Shown here piece after piece: positions 36,230 to 45,238 of a DNA stretch of 64,000 nt (the stretch's first letter is position 1; each line of letters opens with the position of its first letter). The translations under genes were made by a program, and so were the position numbers. The stretch lies in the NCBI RefSeq assembly GCF_000025345.1, contig NC_013757.1, positions 806,001 through 870,000 of the forward strand, written 5' to 3'. The notes under the pieces were generated by a model. It did not search any database. It was not told the origin of the DNA and saw only the letters and a program-made list of their open reading frames with translations. The stretch is from Geodermatophilus obscurus DSM 43160. Lineage in GTDB: Bacteria; Actinomycetota; Actinomycetes; Mycobacteriales; Geodermatophilaceae.

Positions 36230-37497
36230 GCCACCCCGCAGGCGCGCAGGGTCAGCAGCGCGAGAGCCCGCGCCGCGGTGACCAGCTCGTCGACCGGCAC
36301 CCGCTCCAGCGGTCCGTGCGCCAGGTGCAGGTCGCCGGGGCCGTAGTGCAGGGTCGGCACCCCGGCTGCCGCGTAGAGCCGCAGGTCGCTGCCGGCGGGG
36401 ATGGCCCGCTCGGGCGGCACCCCGGCGCCGGTGTCGGCCACCGCGCGCTGGACGGCCGGTAGCAGCGGGTGCCCGTGCGGCAGCGACCCGCTGGCGAAGG
36501 CGCCGCCGGTCCAGGTCAGGCGCACCGGGTGCTCGGCCAGCCACGGGTCGGCGGCGCAGACGTCGGCCAGCCGGGCCTCGAGGGCGGCCCGCGCCGTGGC
36601 GACGTCCTCACCCAGGCGGACGCCGTAGCGGCCGTCGGCGACCAGCCGGTCGGGCACCGAGCTGGCCCAGTCCCCGGCCTGCACCCGCCCGATGTTGATG
36701 CCGTACGGGTGGGGCGCGCCGCCGAAGCGCGGGTCGGCGTCCTGCTGCCGCTCGGCCTCGAAGTCGCGCAGCCCGGCGTGCACCCGCTCGAACAGCACGA
36801 CCGCGCTGACCCCGCGGTCGCGGTGGGCGGCGTGCGCGGCGTGCCCGGTGACCTCCAGCCGGAAGGTCAGGGCGCCGGCGTTGGCGGTGACGACCGCGCC
36901 GGCGGTCGGCTCGGGGATGACACACACCTCGCCGCGGTGTCCGCGCCGCAGCGTCGCCCAGGCGCCGAGGCCGCCGTCCTCCTCGCCGACGACGGCGTGC
37001 ACCGCGACCGGCCGGGCCAGCCGCACCTCCGCCGCCCGGACGGCGGCCAGCGCGGCGAGAGCGGCCACGACACCGGCCTTCATGTCGCAGGCCCCGCGAC
37101 CGTGGACGGCGCCGCCCTCGACCCGCGGGTCGAACGGGTCGGCCGGCCACAGGGCGCGGTCCCCGGGCGGGACGACGTCGGTGTGGCCGGAGAGGACGAG
37201 CGCCGGCAGGCCGTCCTCCGCGGCCGGGGCGGTGCCGACCACGCCCCACGCCTCGGTCCGCTCGACCTCCTGGCCGGGCGCGTCGGGGGCCGTGGCCGCG
37301 GCGGCGAGATCGATCGGCCAGCGGTCGACGGCGCAGTCCAGCTCCTCCAGCCAGTCGCCGACCAGGTGCTGGACGTCGCACTCCGCGGCCGTGCCGCTGA
37401 CCGACGGGACGGCCACCAGGTCGCGCAGCCGGGAGACCGCCGAGGCCTCGTCGACGGCGGACAGCACGCGCGCCTCGACGGCGGTCAGGTCGGCCAC
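36226..37497 (-). CDS. M20-family metallopeptidase (ArgE/DapE/CPG2 type)
   Basis: The protein has 423 residues. Metal ligands are visible: His in LSGHTDVVPPG, Asp in GRGACDMKAGVV, the Glu pair in AVVGEEDGG, and later Glu in VIPEPTAG and a His in LHLAHGPLERVP. The dimerisation domain sits between. The family hydrolyses N-acyl amino acids or dipeptides (acetylornithine, succinyl-DAP), and position alone does not choose a substrate. It is followed by the coupled HD hydrolase gene. Confidence 0.9.
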   Translation of the reverse strand: MADLTAVEARVLSAVDEASAVSRLRDLVAVPSVSGTAAECDVQHLVGDWLEELDCAVDRWPIDLAAAATAPDAPGQEVERTEAWGVVGTAPAAEDGLPALVLSGHTDVVPPGDRALWPADPFDPRVEGGAVHGRGACDMKAGVVAALAALAAVRAAEVRLARPVAVHAVVGEEDGGLGAWATLRRGHRGEVCVIPEPTAGAVVTANAGALTFRLEVTGHAAHAAHRDRGVSAVVLFERVHAGLRDFEAERQQDADPRFGGAPHPYGINIGRVQAGDWASSVPDRLVADGRYGVRLGEDVATARAALEARLADVCAADPWLAEHPVRLTWTGGAFASGSLPHGHPLLPAVQRAVADTGAGVPPERAIPAGSDLRLYAAAGVPTLHYGPGDLHLAHGPLERVPVDELVTAARALALLTLRACGVA

Positions 37498-37803
37498 GGG
37501 CGGAGTCTGGCACGGGTCCGGGAAGGGCCGAAGTCACCCGCCCCCGCCCGTGTGACGGCGCTCCGGCGGGGGTAGCGTCAGGAGCGTCCGGGCCGGGTGC
37601 ATCGTGCCCCCGGGTGCCATTTGGTTACGCCTTCACGGACCACCGCCCCGACTCCGGTCGGGGGCCTGGAGCCGCGTTGTGCATCTCGCCGCGAGGCGGC
37701 CGTCGCCCGGTCCGGACCTTCGTGGGACTTCGGCGTGCCGTCGTGCCGCGCCGCCCTTACGGTCGATGCCGTCCAGCAAACCGGGCGATTCGGTGGGGTT
37801 CCC
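37498..37803. other. Divergent promoter region, M20 peptidase and MFS transporter
   Basis: These 306 bp separate divergent genes and should hold both promoters. Coding-like frames over it are shadows. I saw no strong hairpin or operator. The MFS gene has only a weak ribosome-binding-like TCGGTGGGG stretch before its ATG. Confidence 0.5.
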
Positions 37804-39108
37804 ATGGCAGGTGCAGTGCAGCAGGGTCCCGGCACGACGACCGAGGAGCGGCACCGGCTGCCGGTCAAGACGCTCGTCTCGGCGAGCATCGGCAACGCCG
37901 TCGAGTGGTTCGACTGGACGGTCTACGCGACGTTCGTCGTCTTCTTCGCCGGCCAGTTCTTCCCGGCCGAGAACCAGGCCCTGGCACTGATCGGGGCGAC
38001 CTCGACGTACGCGCTGGCCTTCTTCTTCCGGCCGTTGGGCGGCATCCTGCTCGGCCGGTTCGCCGACCTGCGCGGCCGCAAGGCCGGGATGCTGCTGACC
38101 ATCCTGCTGATGGCGGGCGGCTCGATGGTGATCGCGGTCCTGCCCACGTACGAGCAGGTGGGCTGGCTGGCGCCGGTCCTGCTGCTGCTGGCGCGCATCG
38201 CGCAGGGCATGTCCCTGGGCGGTGAGGTCTCCAACGCCTCGGCCTACCTGGGTGAGATCGCCCCGCCGGCCCACCGCGGCCGGTACTCGTCGTTCTTCTA
38301 CATCTCCACGGGGTCGGCGCTGCTCGCCGCCTCGCTGCTCGGCGTGGTGCTGACCAGCACCCTGAGCCAGGACCAGCTGGAGTCCTGGGGCTGGCGGATC
38401 GCCTTCTTCATCGGCGGCGTGCTCGGCCTGGTCGGCATGTGGCTGCGCCGGTCGCTGGTCGAGACCGAGCAGTTCGAGGAGAACGCGGACAAGGCCCGCG
38501 CGACGAAGCACCCGCTGCTGCAGACGATCAAGCACCACCCGAAGGCCGTGGTGCAGCTGTGCGCGTTCACGCTGCTGTCGACGCTGTCGTACTACACGTT
38601 CTTCAGCGCGCTGACGCCGTTCGCGATCGCCTTCCGCGGCGCCGACAAGACCGACGTCTTCATCGCGCTGTCGATCGGCACCGCGCTGTTCGTGGCGCTC
38701 TGCTACCCGTTCGGGGCGCTGTCGGACCGGTTCGGGCGCAAGCCGCAGCTGCTGGTCTGGTCCGGTGCCATCGCCGTGCTCATCGTGCCGCTGTCGTTCC
38801 TGGTGCGGGACAACCTGTTCTCGCTGATCATCGTCTTCTGCACCGGCCTCGGGCTCTACGCGCTCATGGCCTCGATCGCCCCGGCCATCATGAGCGAGCT
38901 CTTCCCGACGGAGCTCCGGGCCATCGGCATCGGTGCCTGGTACAACCTCACCGTCGCCACGTTCGGCGGCACCGCGCCGCTGGTCATCACGTGGCTGTCG
39001 AACAACGACCGGCCGCTGTGGTTCTTCTGGTACGTGGCGATCGCCGCGGCCGTCGCGTTCGCCGTCATCCTCACCCTGCGGGAGACCAAGGGCACCGAGC
39101 TGCGCTGA
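37804..39108 (+). CDS. MFS transporter, metabolite:H+ symporter (MHS) family
   Basis: The protein has 434 residues with about 12 membrane helices. MHS-family signatures are SIGNAVEWFDWTVYATFVVF, FRPLGGILLGRFADLRGRK, RIAQGMSLGGEVSNASAYL, and YLGEIAPPAHRGRYSS, with the MFS loop GALSDRFGRKPQ repeated in the second half. Relatives carry organic acids, osmolytes or amino acids (KgtP, ProP, ShiA). The substrate is not defined. The ATG at 37,804 was chosen because the conserved N-terminus (SIGNAVEWFDW) begins at residue 29. Confidence 0.92.
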   Translation: MAGAVQQGPGTTTEERHRLPVKTLVSASIGNAVEWFDWTVYATFVVFFAGQFFPAENQALALIGATSTYALAFFFRPLGGILLGRFADLRGRKAGMLLTILLMAGGSMVIAVLPTYEQVGWLAPVLLLLARIAQGMSLGGEVSNASAYLGEIAPPAHRGRYSSFFYISTGSALLAASLLGVVLTSTLSQDQLESWGWRIAFFIGGVLGLVGMWLRRSLVETEQFEENADKARATKHPLLQTIKHHPKAVVQLCAFTLLSTLSYYTFFSALTPFAIAFRGADKTDVFIALSIGTALFVALCYPFGALSDRFGRKPQLLVWSGAIAVLIVPLSFLVRDNLFSLIIVFCTGLGLYALMASIAPAIMSELFPTELRAIGIGAWYNLTVATFGGTAPLVITWLSNNDRPLWFFWYVAIAAAVAFAVILTLRETKGTELR

Positions 39109-39227
39109 GGACCGCCTGAGGGGCCTCAGCCGGTCCCGGGGGCCGCAGGTCTGCCCGACCGCCCGATGCCGGGGGTTCCCCTCAGCACGACCGTCGTCGT
39201 CATCGACACCGACGACAGGAGACGGTC

Positions 39228-39362
39228 GTGACCTACCCCGACCCCGGACTCGAGGCCGAGCTCGCCTACCGCCGCGAGGTGCTGCAGCAGCTCGGCCGCG
39301 GCACCCGCACCCGCACCCGCCGGCACGGCTGGACCCCCCGCTGGACCCGGCGGGCGAGCTGA
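39228..39362 (+). CDS. Small basic protein (44 residues), unannotated-size ORF
   Basis: A GTG at 39,228 follows AGGAGA by about 6 nt and opens 44 codons. The first part (VTYPDPGLEAELAYRREVLQ) is a short amphipathic helix; the tail RGTRTRTRRHGW and RWTRRAS is strongly basic. It is too short to be found by usual length cut-offs. It lies between the MFS gene and a palindromic repeat. No family is recognised. The ribosome-binding site and the direct approach of the repeat to its stop make translation plausible. Confidence 0.5.
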   Translation: MTYPDPGLEAELAYRREVLQQLGRGTRTRTRRHGWTPRWTRRAS

Positions 39363-39451
39363 AGGGGGACCCCCTCCCCACCCCTCGCGGCGGCCCTCCT
39401 GCAGGGTCCCGCCGCGAGCCTGCGAGTGGTGGGGGGCAGGAGGGTCCTTCT
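39363..39451. repeat. Palindromic intergenic repeat, copy 3
   Basis: The copy begins right after the small ORF stop with GGGGGACCCCCTCCCCACCC, has CCTGCAGGGTCCCGCCGCGAG in the centre and closes GGTGGGGGGCAGGAGGGTCC. Both arms are well preserved, and the unit could fold into one long hairpin ending 16 bp before the LuxR gene. Confidence 0.75.
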
Positions 39452-39466
39452 GCCACGATCGGCACC

Positions 39467-42418
39467 GTGCCGCAGTGGGACGACCGACCGCTGGTGGGCC
39501 GGGAGGCCGAGCTCGCCCGGCTGCTCGCCGTGGTCGACCGCGCGCTGCAGGGGCACCCCTCCGCGGTGCTCCTCGCCGGCGACGCCGGCGTCGGCAAGAC
39601 CCGGTTGCTGGACGAGCTGGCCGCCCGTGCAGCTGAACGCGGCCTGCGCGTGCTGACCGGGCACTGCGTCGACCTCGGCGACGTCGGCCTGCCCTACCTG
39701 CCCTTCGTCGACCTGCTCCGCGCGGTGGCCGCGGGGTCGGGGCAGCCCGGGCTGCCGGAGCTGCTCTCCGGGCGGGGCGCCCCGGCCGTCCCCGAGCTGC
39801 CGGCGGGGGACGCCGCCGACCTCGGCCGTCCGCTGGTCCGCCGTCCCGTCGCCGACGGCGGGCGGCTGCAGCTGTTCGAGTCGGTCGCGGCGCTGCTGGG
39901 CGAGCTGGCCGCGCAGACCCCGCTGCTCGTGGTCCTCGAGGACGTGCACTGGGCCGACCGCTCCAGCCGCGACCTGCTGCGCTACCTGCTCGCCCGGCTG
40001 TCCGACGAGCCGGTCGCACTCGTCGCCTCCTACCGCTCCGACGACCTGCACCGCCGCCACCCGCTGCGCCCGCTGCTGGCCGAGCTGGTGCGGCTGCCCC
40101 TGGTCGAGCGGCTGGAGCTGGCGCCCCTCCCGGACGCCGCCGTGGGGGAGCTGGTGCGCAGCCTGGCCGCCGACGTACCCGACCGCACCGTCGAGGACGT
40201 CGTCGCCCGTGCCGAGGGCAACGCCTTCTACGCCGAGGAGCTGCTCGCGGCGGGCCTCGACGGGGAGACGCTGCCGATGGGACTGACCGACGTGCTGCTG
40301 GCGCGGGTCGAGCAGCTCGGCGAGGCGGCCCAGCAGGTGCTGCGGGTGGCCGCGGTCGCGGGCCGGCGGGTGCGGCACGACCTGGTCGCCGCGGTCAGCG
40401 GCCTGCCACCGGTCGAGCTGGACGCCGCGCTGGCCGAGGCGGTGCACCACCACCTGCTCGTGGTCTCCGACGACGGCCGCTACCGGTTCCGGCACGCCCT
40501 GCTGCGCGAGGCGGTCCTCGCCGACCTGCTGCCCGGCGAGCGGGTGCGGCTGCACGCCACGACCGCCCGGTACCTCGCCGGGAACCCCGGCGCCGGGACC
40601 GCCGCCGAGCTGGCGCACCACGCCCGCGGCAGCAACGACCTCGCCGGCGCGTTCTCCGCGTCGCTGGAGGCGGCGGCCGAGGCGTGCCGGGCCGGTGCGC
40701 CCGCCGAGCAGCTCCAGCACCTGGAGGCGGCGCTGGCGCTGTGGCCGGCGGTGCCCGACGCGGCCGCCCGCGCGGGTGGGGACCAGTCGGCGCTGCTGCT
40801 CGACAGCGCGGCCGCCGCCCGCACCGCGGGGGAGCCGCAGCGGGCGGTGGCGCTGATCCGGTCGGCCCTCACCCTGCTCGGTCCGGACGGCGACCCGATC
40901 GAGCGCGCGCGGGTGCACTACCGGCTGGCCCAGGCGCTGAGCCGGGTCGAGGACCAGGCAGCGGCCTACCAGGAGAGCAGCCGGGCGATGGCGCTGGTGC
41001 CGGCCGACCCGCCGTCCCCCGTGCGCACCTGGGCCGCGGCCACCCACGCGCGCACCAGCTGGTCGCTGGGCCGCCGGGCGGAGGCCGACGCGGCGGCCGA
41101 CGAGGCGCTGGCCAGTGCGGACGCGCTCGGCCTGGACAGCGCCTGGGCCGACACCGCGGTGTCCCTGGCCCGGATGCGCGGCGGCAGCGACCCGACCCGG
41201 TGGCTCGAGGAGGCCCTGGTGCGGGCCCGGCGGTCGGGCGACACCGACGTCGAGGTGCGCGTGCTGTTCAACCTCGCCACCGTGCCCTACGAGGCCGGGG
41301 ACGTCGGCGCGGCACTGCGGCGGGTCGACGAGGGACTGGCCCGGGCCGCCGAGCTGGGCGTCGAGTGGTCGTACTACGGCGCCGAGCTGCGCCACCTGGG
41401 CGTGTCCGCCCGCTACGTCGCCGGGGACTGGGACGGCAGCCTGGAGCTGGCCGACCGGCTGGCACGGGTACCGGAGATGGCCGCGCACGTACGGGCCGCG
41501 GGTCTGCTGGTGCAGGTCGGCCGGGGGGACCCGACGGCCGCCGAGCGGGTCGTCTGGGCGCGCGGGCTGACCGGCCGGCTCGATGCGCACGTCCTGCTGG
41601 AGCTGGCCGCGGCCGGGGCGGAGATCGACCTCGCCGCCTGGGCGGGGGATGCCGCGACCGCCGTCGAGCGGGTCCGGGCGGCGGTGCGCCACGTGCGGAC
41701 GTACTGGGACGTCGACCGGCTCGCCGTCCTCCGGCTGGTCGCGACCGCACTGGCCCCGGTCGGGGACGCCGCCGCGGCCGCCCGGTCGCAGGGCGACGAG
41801 GCCGCGGTGCGGCGCTGGACCGGCGTGGGGGAGGAGCTGGTCGCCCAGGCCCGAGCCGCGGTGGAGGACCGCGTGCGCGACGTCGGGCCGTTCGGTGTGG
41901 AGGCGGCCGCCTGGCAGGCCCGGGTCGAGGCCGAGGCGGCACGGCTGGCCGGCCGCGCGGCACCGGAGCTGTGGCGGGCCGCGGTCGACGCCTTCGGCTA
42001 CGGGCACGTCTACGAGCAGGCCCGCTCGCGGTGGCGGCTGGCCGAGGCGCTGCTGGCCGCCGGCGACCGGGCGGCTGCGGCCGAGGAGCTGCGCGCCGCC
42101 GCGGAGGTCGCCGCCCGGCTCGGTGCGACGCCGCTGCGCTCGGCGGTCACCGCCCTGGCCCGGCGGGGGCGGCTGGACCTGCCCGGGGTGGGCCGGGTGC
42201 CCGCGGCGGCCGCCGTGTTCACGCCCCGGGAGGCCGAGGTGCTGCGGCTGCTGGCCCAGGGCCGCACCAACCGGCAGATCGGCGCGGAGCTGTACATGAG
42301 CGAGAAGACGGCGAGCGTCCACGTCAGCCGGATCCTGGCCAAGCTCGGCGCGGGCGGGCGTACCGAGGCGGTGGCCCTCGCCGCCGCCCGCGGACTGCTC
42401 ACCCCGGCTCCGGGCTGA
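39467..42418 (+). CDS. Large ATP-binding LuxR-family regulator (LAL type)
   Basis: The protein has about 983 residues from the GTG at 39,467. The N-terminus is an AAA/ATPase module: DDRPLVGREAELARLLAVVD, Walker A GDAGVGKTRLLDELA, Walker B LLVVLEDVHWADRSSRDLLR. The middle consists of TPR-like helices. The C-terminus is a LuxR helix-turn-helix (FTPREAEVLRLLAQGRTNRQ, IGAELYMSEKTASVHVSRIL). Such MalT/LAL proteins sense a small molecule and activate transcription. It has no adjacent target operon in the same direction. A palindromic repeat lies just upstream. Confidence 0.88.
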   Translation: MPQWDDRPLVGREAELARLLAVVDRALQGHPSAVLLAGDAGVGKTRLLDELAARAAERGLRVLTGHCVDLGDVGLPYLPFVDLLRAVAAGSGQPGLPELLSGRGAPAVPELPAGDAADLGRPLVRRPVADGGRLQLFESVAALLGELAAQTPLLVVLEDVHWADRSSRDLLRYLLARLSDEPVALVASYRSDDLHRRHPLRPLLAELVRLPLVERLELAPLPDAAVGELVRSLAADVPDRTVEDVVARAEGNAFYAEELLAAGLDGETLPMGLTDVLLARVEQLGEAAQQVLRVAAVAGRRVRHDLVAAVSGLPPVELDAALAEAVHHHLLVVSDDGRYRFRHALLREAVLADLLPGERVRLHATTARYLAGNPGAGTAAELAHHARGSNDLAGAFSASLEAAAEACRAGAPAEQLQHLEAALALWPAVPDAAARAGGDQSALLLDSAAAARTAGEPQRAVALIRSALTLLGPDGDPIERARVHYRLAQALSRVEDQAAAYQESSRAMALVPADPPSPVRTWAAATHARTSWSLGRRAEADAAADEALASADALGLDSAWADTAVSLARMRGGSDPTRWLEEALVRARRSGDTDVEVRVLFNLATVPYEAGDVGAALRRVDEGLARAAELGVEWSYYGAELRHLGVSARYVAGDWDGSLELADRLARVPEMAAHVRAAGLLVQVGRGDPTAAERVVWARGLTGRLDAHVLLELAAAGAEIDLAAWAGDAATAVERVRAAVRHVRTYWDVDRLAVLRLVATALAPVGDAAAAARSQGDEAAVRRWTGVGEELVAQARAAVEDRVRDVGPFGVEAAAWQARVEAEAARLAGRAAPELWRAAVDAFGYGHVYEQARSRWRLAEALLAAGDRAAAAEELRAAAEVAARLGATPLRSAVTALARRGRLDLPGVGRVPAAAAVFTPREAEVLRLLAQGRTNRQIGAELYMSEKTASVHVSRILAKLGAGGRTEAVALAAARGLLTPAPG

Positions 42419-42467
42419 CCCCGGGCGCGATCGTGCTCGCCCCGGCCGCCGTCCCGAGGTGGCCACC

Positions 42468-42537
42468 GCACTGCCGGCGCTCCTCGTGGGTTGCCGGTAC
42501 CGCAGCGCCGGCGATGCACGAGGAACGTCGGCAGTGC
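42468..42537. terminator. Bidirectional terminator between LuxR and helicase genes
   Basis: A 21-bp arm (GCACTGCCGGCGCTCCTCGTG, 42,468-42,488, one base longer than shown by the perfect part) is inverted at 42,517-42,537 with two mismatches. The two genes converge here, with stops at 42,418 and 42,542. Confidence 0.7.
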
Positions 42538-42541
42538 GACC

Positions 42542-44350
42542 TCAGAGCATCGTGCGGAGGCGCTCGCGGCGGGCGCGCAGCACGTCGACCGACGCCGACG
42601 CCGATGGTGGGCCGGGCACGGCCTTGCGCAGCTCGGTGTGCACCACCCCGTGCGGTCTGGAGGTCTTGGCCGCGACCCGGGCGACGAGCCGGTTGACCTC
42701 CCGCCGGAGCTCGGCGGCGTCACGCCAGGAGCGGCCGGCGTCGTCCTCGTCGGGGTGGTCCTCGACGATGGGCAGCTCGCCGGTGTCGTCGTCGGAGTGG
42801 GCGCGCTGGGCGATCCGGATCCGCAGTTCGTCGTCCCGCTTGGCCAGCAGCGACGCCGTCTGCTCGGCGGTGAGCAGGCCCGGGATGCCGAGGAAGTCAT
42901 CCTCCTCGGCGGCGAGCGGCTCGGCAGCGGGTCGGCCCTCACCGGTGTGCGCGGTGCCGCTGGCCAGCACGTGCGCGAACCGGGCGTCGGCCTCCAGCGC
43001 CTGGAACTGCTTCATGGTGACCGGCTCGCGCTCCTTGGGAGGCAGCGGCTCCAGGTCCAGCTCGTCGCCCTGCACCGTCTTCGGCGGCGGCATGACGTGG
43101 TTGCGCTGCTCCTCCATCGAGGCGGCGAGGCCCAGCAGCGGCCGGACGGCGGGGAGGAACACCGTCGCCGACTCGTGCGAGGCCCGGGCACGGACCACGC
43201 GGCCGACGGCCTGCGCGAAGAACAGCGGCGTCCGGTAGGAGGTCATCCAGGCGAGGACGGCGGCCCGCGGGACGTCGACGCCCTCGGAGATCATCCGCAC
43301 GCAGACCGCGATCCGGGCCGAGCCGTTGGCGAAGCGCTCGATCCTCTTCGACGCCTTGGGGTCGTCGGAGAGGATCAGCTCGGGCGCCTTGCCGGTGACC
43401 CGGCGGACGATCTTGGCGTAGGCGCGTGCGTCGTCCTGGTCGCTGGCGAGGATCAGCCCGGCGGCGTCGGGCATGCCGCCGTCCTCGCGCAGGTGGGTGA
43501 TCCGGTCGTCCATGGCCGCGATGACGTGCGGCACCCACTGGCCCTTGGGGTCCAGCGCGGTGCGCCAGGCCTGCATCTCCACCGACCGGGTGCCGGCCTC
43601 GGACAGCGAGGCGGCGACCACCTCGCCGGCGGAGTTCCGCCACCGCGACGTCCCGGTGTAGGCGGCGAAGACGACCGGGCGGACGACGTTGTCGGCCAGC
43701 GCCTCCTTGTAGCCGTAGGTGTAGTCGGCGCGGCTGACCAGCCCCATGCCGCCCTCGCCGTCGTCGCCCTCGAAGCCGTCCTCCTCGTAGCGGACGAAGG
43801 GGATGCGCTCGTCGGGCTTGGTGCGGAACGGCGTCCCGGTGAGGCACAACCGGCGCGCGGCGAAGCCGTAGGCCTCCTCGACCGCCTCGCCCCAGGAGAG
43901 CCCGTCACCGGCGTGGTGCACCTCGTCGAGGATGACCAGCGTCTTGACCGCGGTGGAGCGGGCGGCGTGCAGCATCGGCTTGCCGGCGACCTGCGCGTAG
44001 GTGGTCACGTAGCCCTGGGTGCCGGCGCGCACCGGGCCGACGGCGTTGGTCAGCCCCGGGTCGAGGACGATGCCCATCCGGTCGGCGGCGTCGGCCCACT
44101 GCAGGCGCAGGTGGTCGGTGGGGCAGACGACGACCACGCGGGCGACCTCGCGCCGCTGCAGCAGCCGGAACGCGAGGGTGAGGGCGAAGGTCGTCTTGCC
44201 GGCGCCCGGGGTCGCGGTGACCAGGAAGTCCTTGGGGGACTCCTGCTCGTACTTCTCCAGAGCGGCCTGCTGCCAGACCCGGAGCGGTCGGCTGGTCCTC
44301 TGCGGGGCGACCGCCTCCGCGCGTGCTGCACTCGCCATGTCGAGGGTCAT
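42542..44350 (-). CDS. Superfamily 2 DEAD/DEAH-type helicase
   Basis: The protein has 602 residues. Helicase motifs: Q-like LRVWQQAALEKY, Walker A VTATPGAGKTTFALTLAFRL, DEVH box VILDEVHHAGDG, motif III LTGTPFRT, motif V ISEGVDVP and motif VI QAVGRVVRARASHES. The layout is like type III restriction/UvrB-fold helicases (ResIII then HelicC). The C-terminal 200 residues are charged and without a recognised domain. No nuclease or methyltransferase is beside it, so the call is a free SF2 helicase of unknown role in DNA or RNA metabolism. Confidence 0.85.
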   Translation of the reverse strand: MTLDMASAARAEAVAPQRTSRPLRVWQQAALEKYEQESPKDFLVTATPGAGKTTFALTLAFRLLQRREVARVVVVCPTDHLRLQWADAADRMGIVLDPGLTNAVGPVRAGTQGYVTTYAQVAGKPMLHAARSTAVKTLVILDEVHHAGDGLSWGEAVEEAYGFAARRLCLTGTPFRTKPDERIPFVRYEEDGFEGDDGEGGMGLVSRADYTYGYKEALADNVVRPVVFAAYTGTSRWRNSAGEVVAASLSEAGTRSVEMQAWRTALDPKGQWVPHVIAAMDDRITHLREDGGMPDAAGLILASDQDDARAYAKIVRRVTGKAPELILSDDPKASKRIERFANGSARIAVCVRMISEGVDVPRAAVLAWMTSYRTPLFFAQAVGRVVRARASHESATVFLPAVRPLLGLAASMEEQRNHVMPPPKTVQGDELDLEPLPPKEREPVTMKQFQALEADARFAHVLASGTAHTGEGRPAAEPLAAEEDDFLGIPGLLTAEQTASLLAKRDDELRIRIAQRAHSDDDTGELPIVEDHPDEDDAGRSWRDAAELRREVNRLVARVAAKTSRPHGVVHTELRKAVPGPPSASASVDVLRARRERLRTML

Positions 44351-44534
44351 CCTGCCTGCGGGACGAGCAACACGCCCAACCGGCCGCCTCCCGCGCGTCC
44401 CGCGTGCGACGACGTATGGCGTCCGCCGACGAGGCGTCGACCTGCACAGATGCCGGTGGGCGCCGCGCGGTGTGGCGATCGTCTCGCGCGCCGGACGGGC
44501 CGTTCCGTCTCGCGGACCCCAGTGGCCCCTCGGG

Positions 44535-44927
44535 TCAGGACGGCGCGACGACCGGCAGCCCCGCGTCGGTGGCTGCCTGCGCCAGCCGCTCGTCGTACAC
44601 CACGAAGGCGTCCAGAGCCGACCCGAGGCTCAGGGCCGTCGCCAGGTGGAGCGCGTCCAGGCTGCGCAAGGACGGCGGTCCGAGATCGGCGGCCGTCTCG
44701 AGCAGGTCCCGGGTGACCGGGACCAGGTCCACCCCGGTCAGGAGTGTCCGGGCTCGGGGCACGCCGGCAGGGGCGGCGCGGGCCACGGCACGGATCAGCT
44801 CGACCCTCACCAGGTCGCTGGCCGCGACCGAGAGCGGGGCCCGACTGGTCAGCCACCCCTCCAGTGCTGCCGACTCCGGCTCGTCGAGCACCAGTTTCAC
44901 GAGGGCGGAGGAGTCGATCGCGATCAC
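44535..44927 (-). CDS. VapC-like PIN-domain toxin ribonuclease
   Basis: The protein has 130 residues. The PIN acidic residues are in place: Asp5 in MIAIDSSALVKLV, Glu43 in VRVELIRAV, Asp91 in SLDALHLATAL and Asp112 in VVYDERLAQAA. Such toxins cleave tRNA or rRNA. Its GTG start overlaps the antitoxin stop (GTGA). Expected to be held inactive by the upstream antitoxin. The two genes are compact and complete. Confidence 0.9.
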   Translation of the reverse strand: MIAIDSSALVKLVLDEPESAALEGWLTSRAPLSVAASDLVRVELIRAVARAAPAGVPRARTLLTGVDLVPVTRDLLETAADLGPPSLRSLDALHLATALSLGSALDAFVVYDERLAQAATDAGLPVVAPS

Positions 44928-45199
44928 AAGCGCTCGGCGCGCTGCTCGTCGAGAGCCTCGGACGCGCTGAGCGCTCCGGCTGGAGGCGGAACCCGGTCGG
45001 GAATGCGGAACGGAGCGCTGGCGGGGACCAGCCGCCCTTCGGCGATCAGCCGCTCACGTGTCGTCGCCGCGGGGGACGGCGGGGACAGGACCGCGATGAG
45101 CTCACCGCGCTCGGTCACCTCGACCGTCTCGCCGGCCTTGACGAGCGCCAGGTACCGACTCGCGTTCTGCCGCAGCTCGCGCACCCCGATGCGGGTCAT
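44924..45199 (-). CDS. Phd/YefM-type antitoxin partner of VapC
   Basis: The protein has 91 residues from the ATG at 45,199 (a GTG 9 nt upstream is also possible). The N-terminal half is the Phd/YefM DNA-binding fold: TRIGVRELRQNASRYLALVK, AGETVEVTERGELIAVLSPP. The tail is charged and probably wraps the toxin. It should repress its own promoter together with VapC. A perfect 19-bp palindrome sits 11 bp upstream of the start. Confidence 0.88.
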   Translation of the reverse strand: MTRIGVRELRQNASRYLALVKAGETVEVTERGELIAVLSPPSPAATTRERLIAEGRLVPASAPFRIPDRVPPPAGALSASEALDEQRAERL

Positions 45200-45209
45200 G
45201 CCCGGCACC

Positions 45210-45228
45210 GTAGCACCAGATGTGCTAC
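45210..45228. promoter_or_regulatory. Palindromic operator of the VapBC-like pair
   Basis: GTAGCAC-CAGAT-GTGCTAC is a perfect 19-bp inverted repeat just upstream of the antitoxin start and just past the stop of the next minus-strand gene (45,239). Phd/YefM antitoxins bind such short palindromes, so I infer autoregulation. Confidence 0.6.
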
Positions 45229-45238
45229 TGACGACGAC

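Noticed and set aside
42542..45228. A complete restriction-modification or phage-defence island
   Set aside because: The helicase has no methyltransferase, specificity subunit or nuclease neighbour; only a toxin-antitoxin pair is present.
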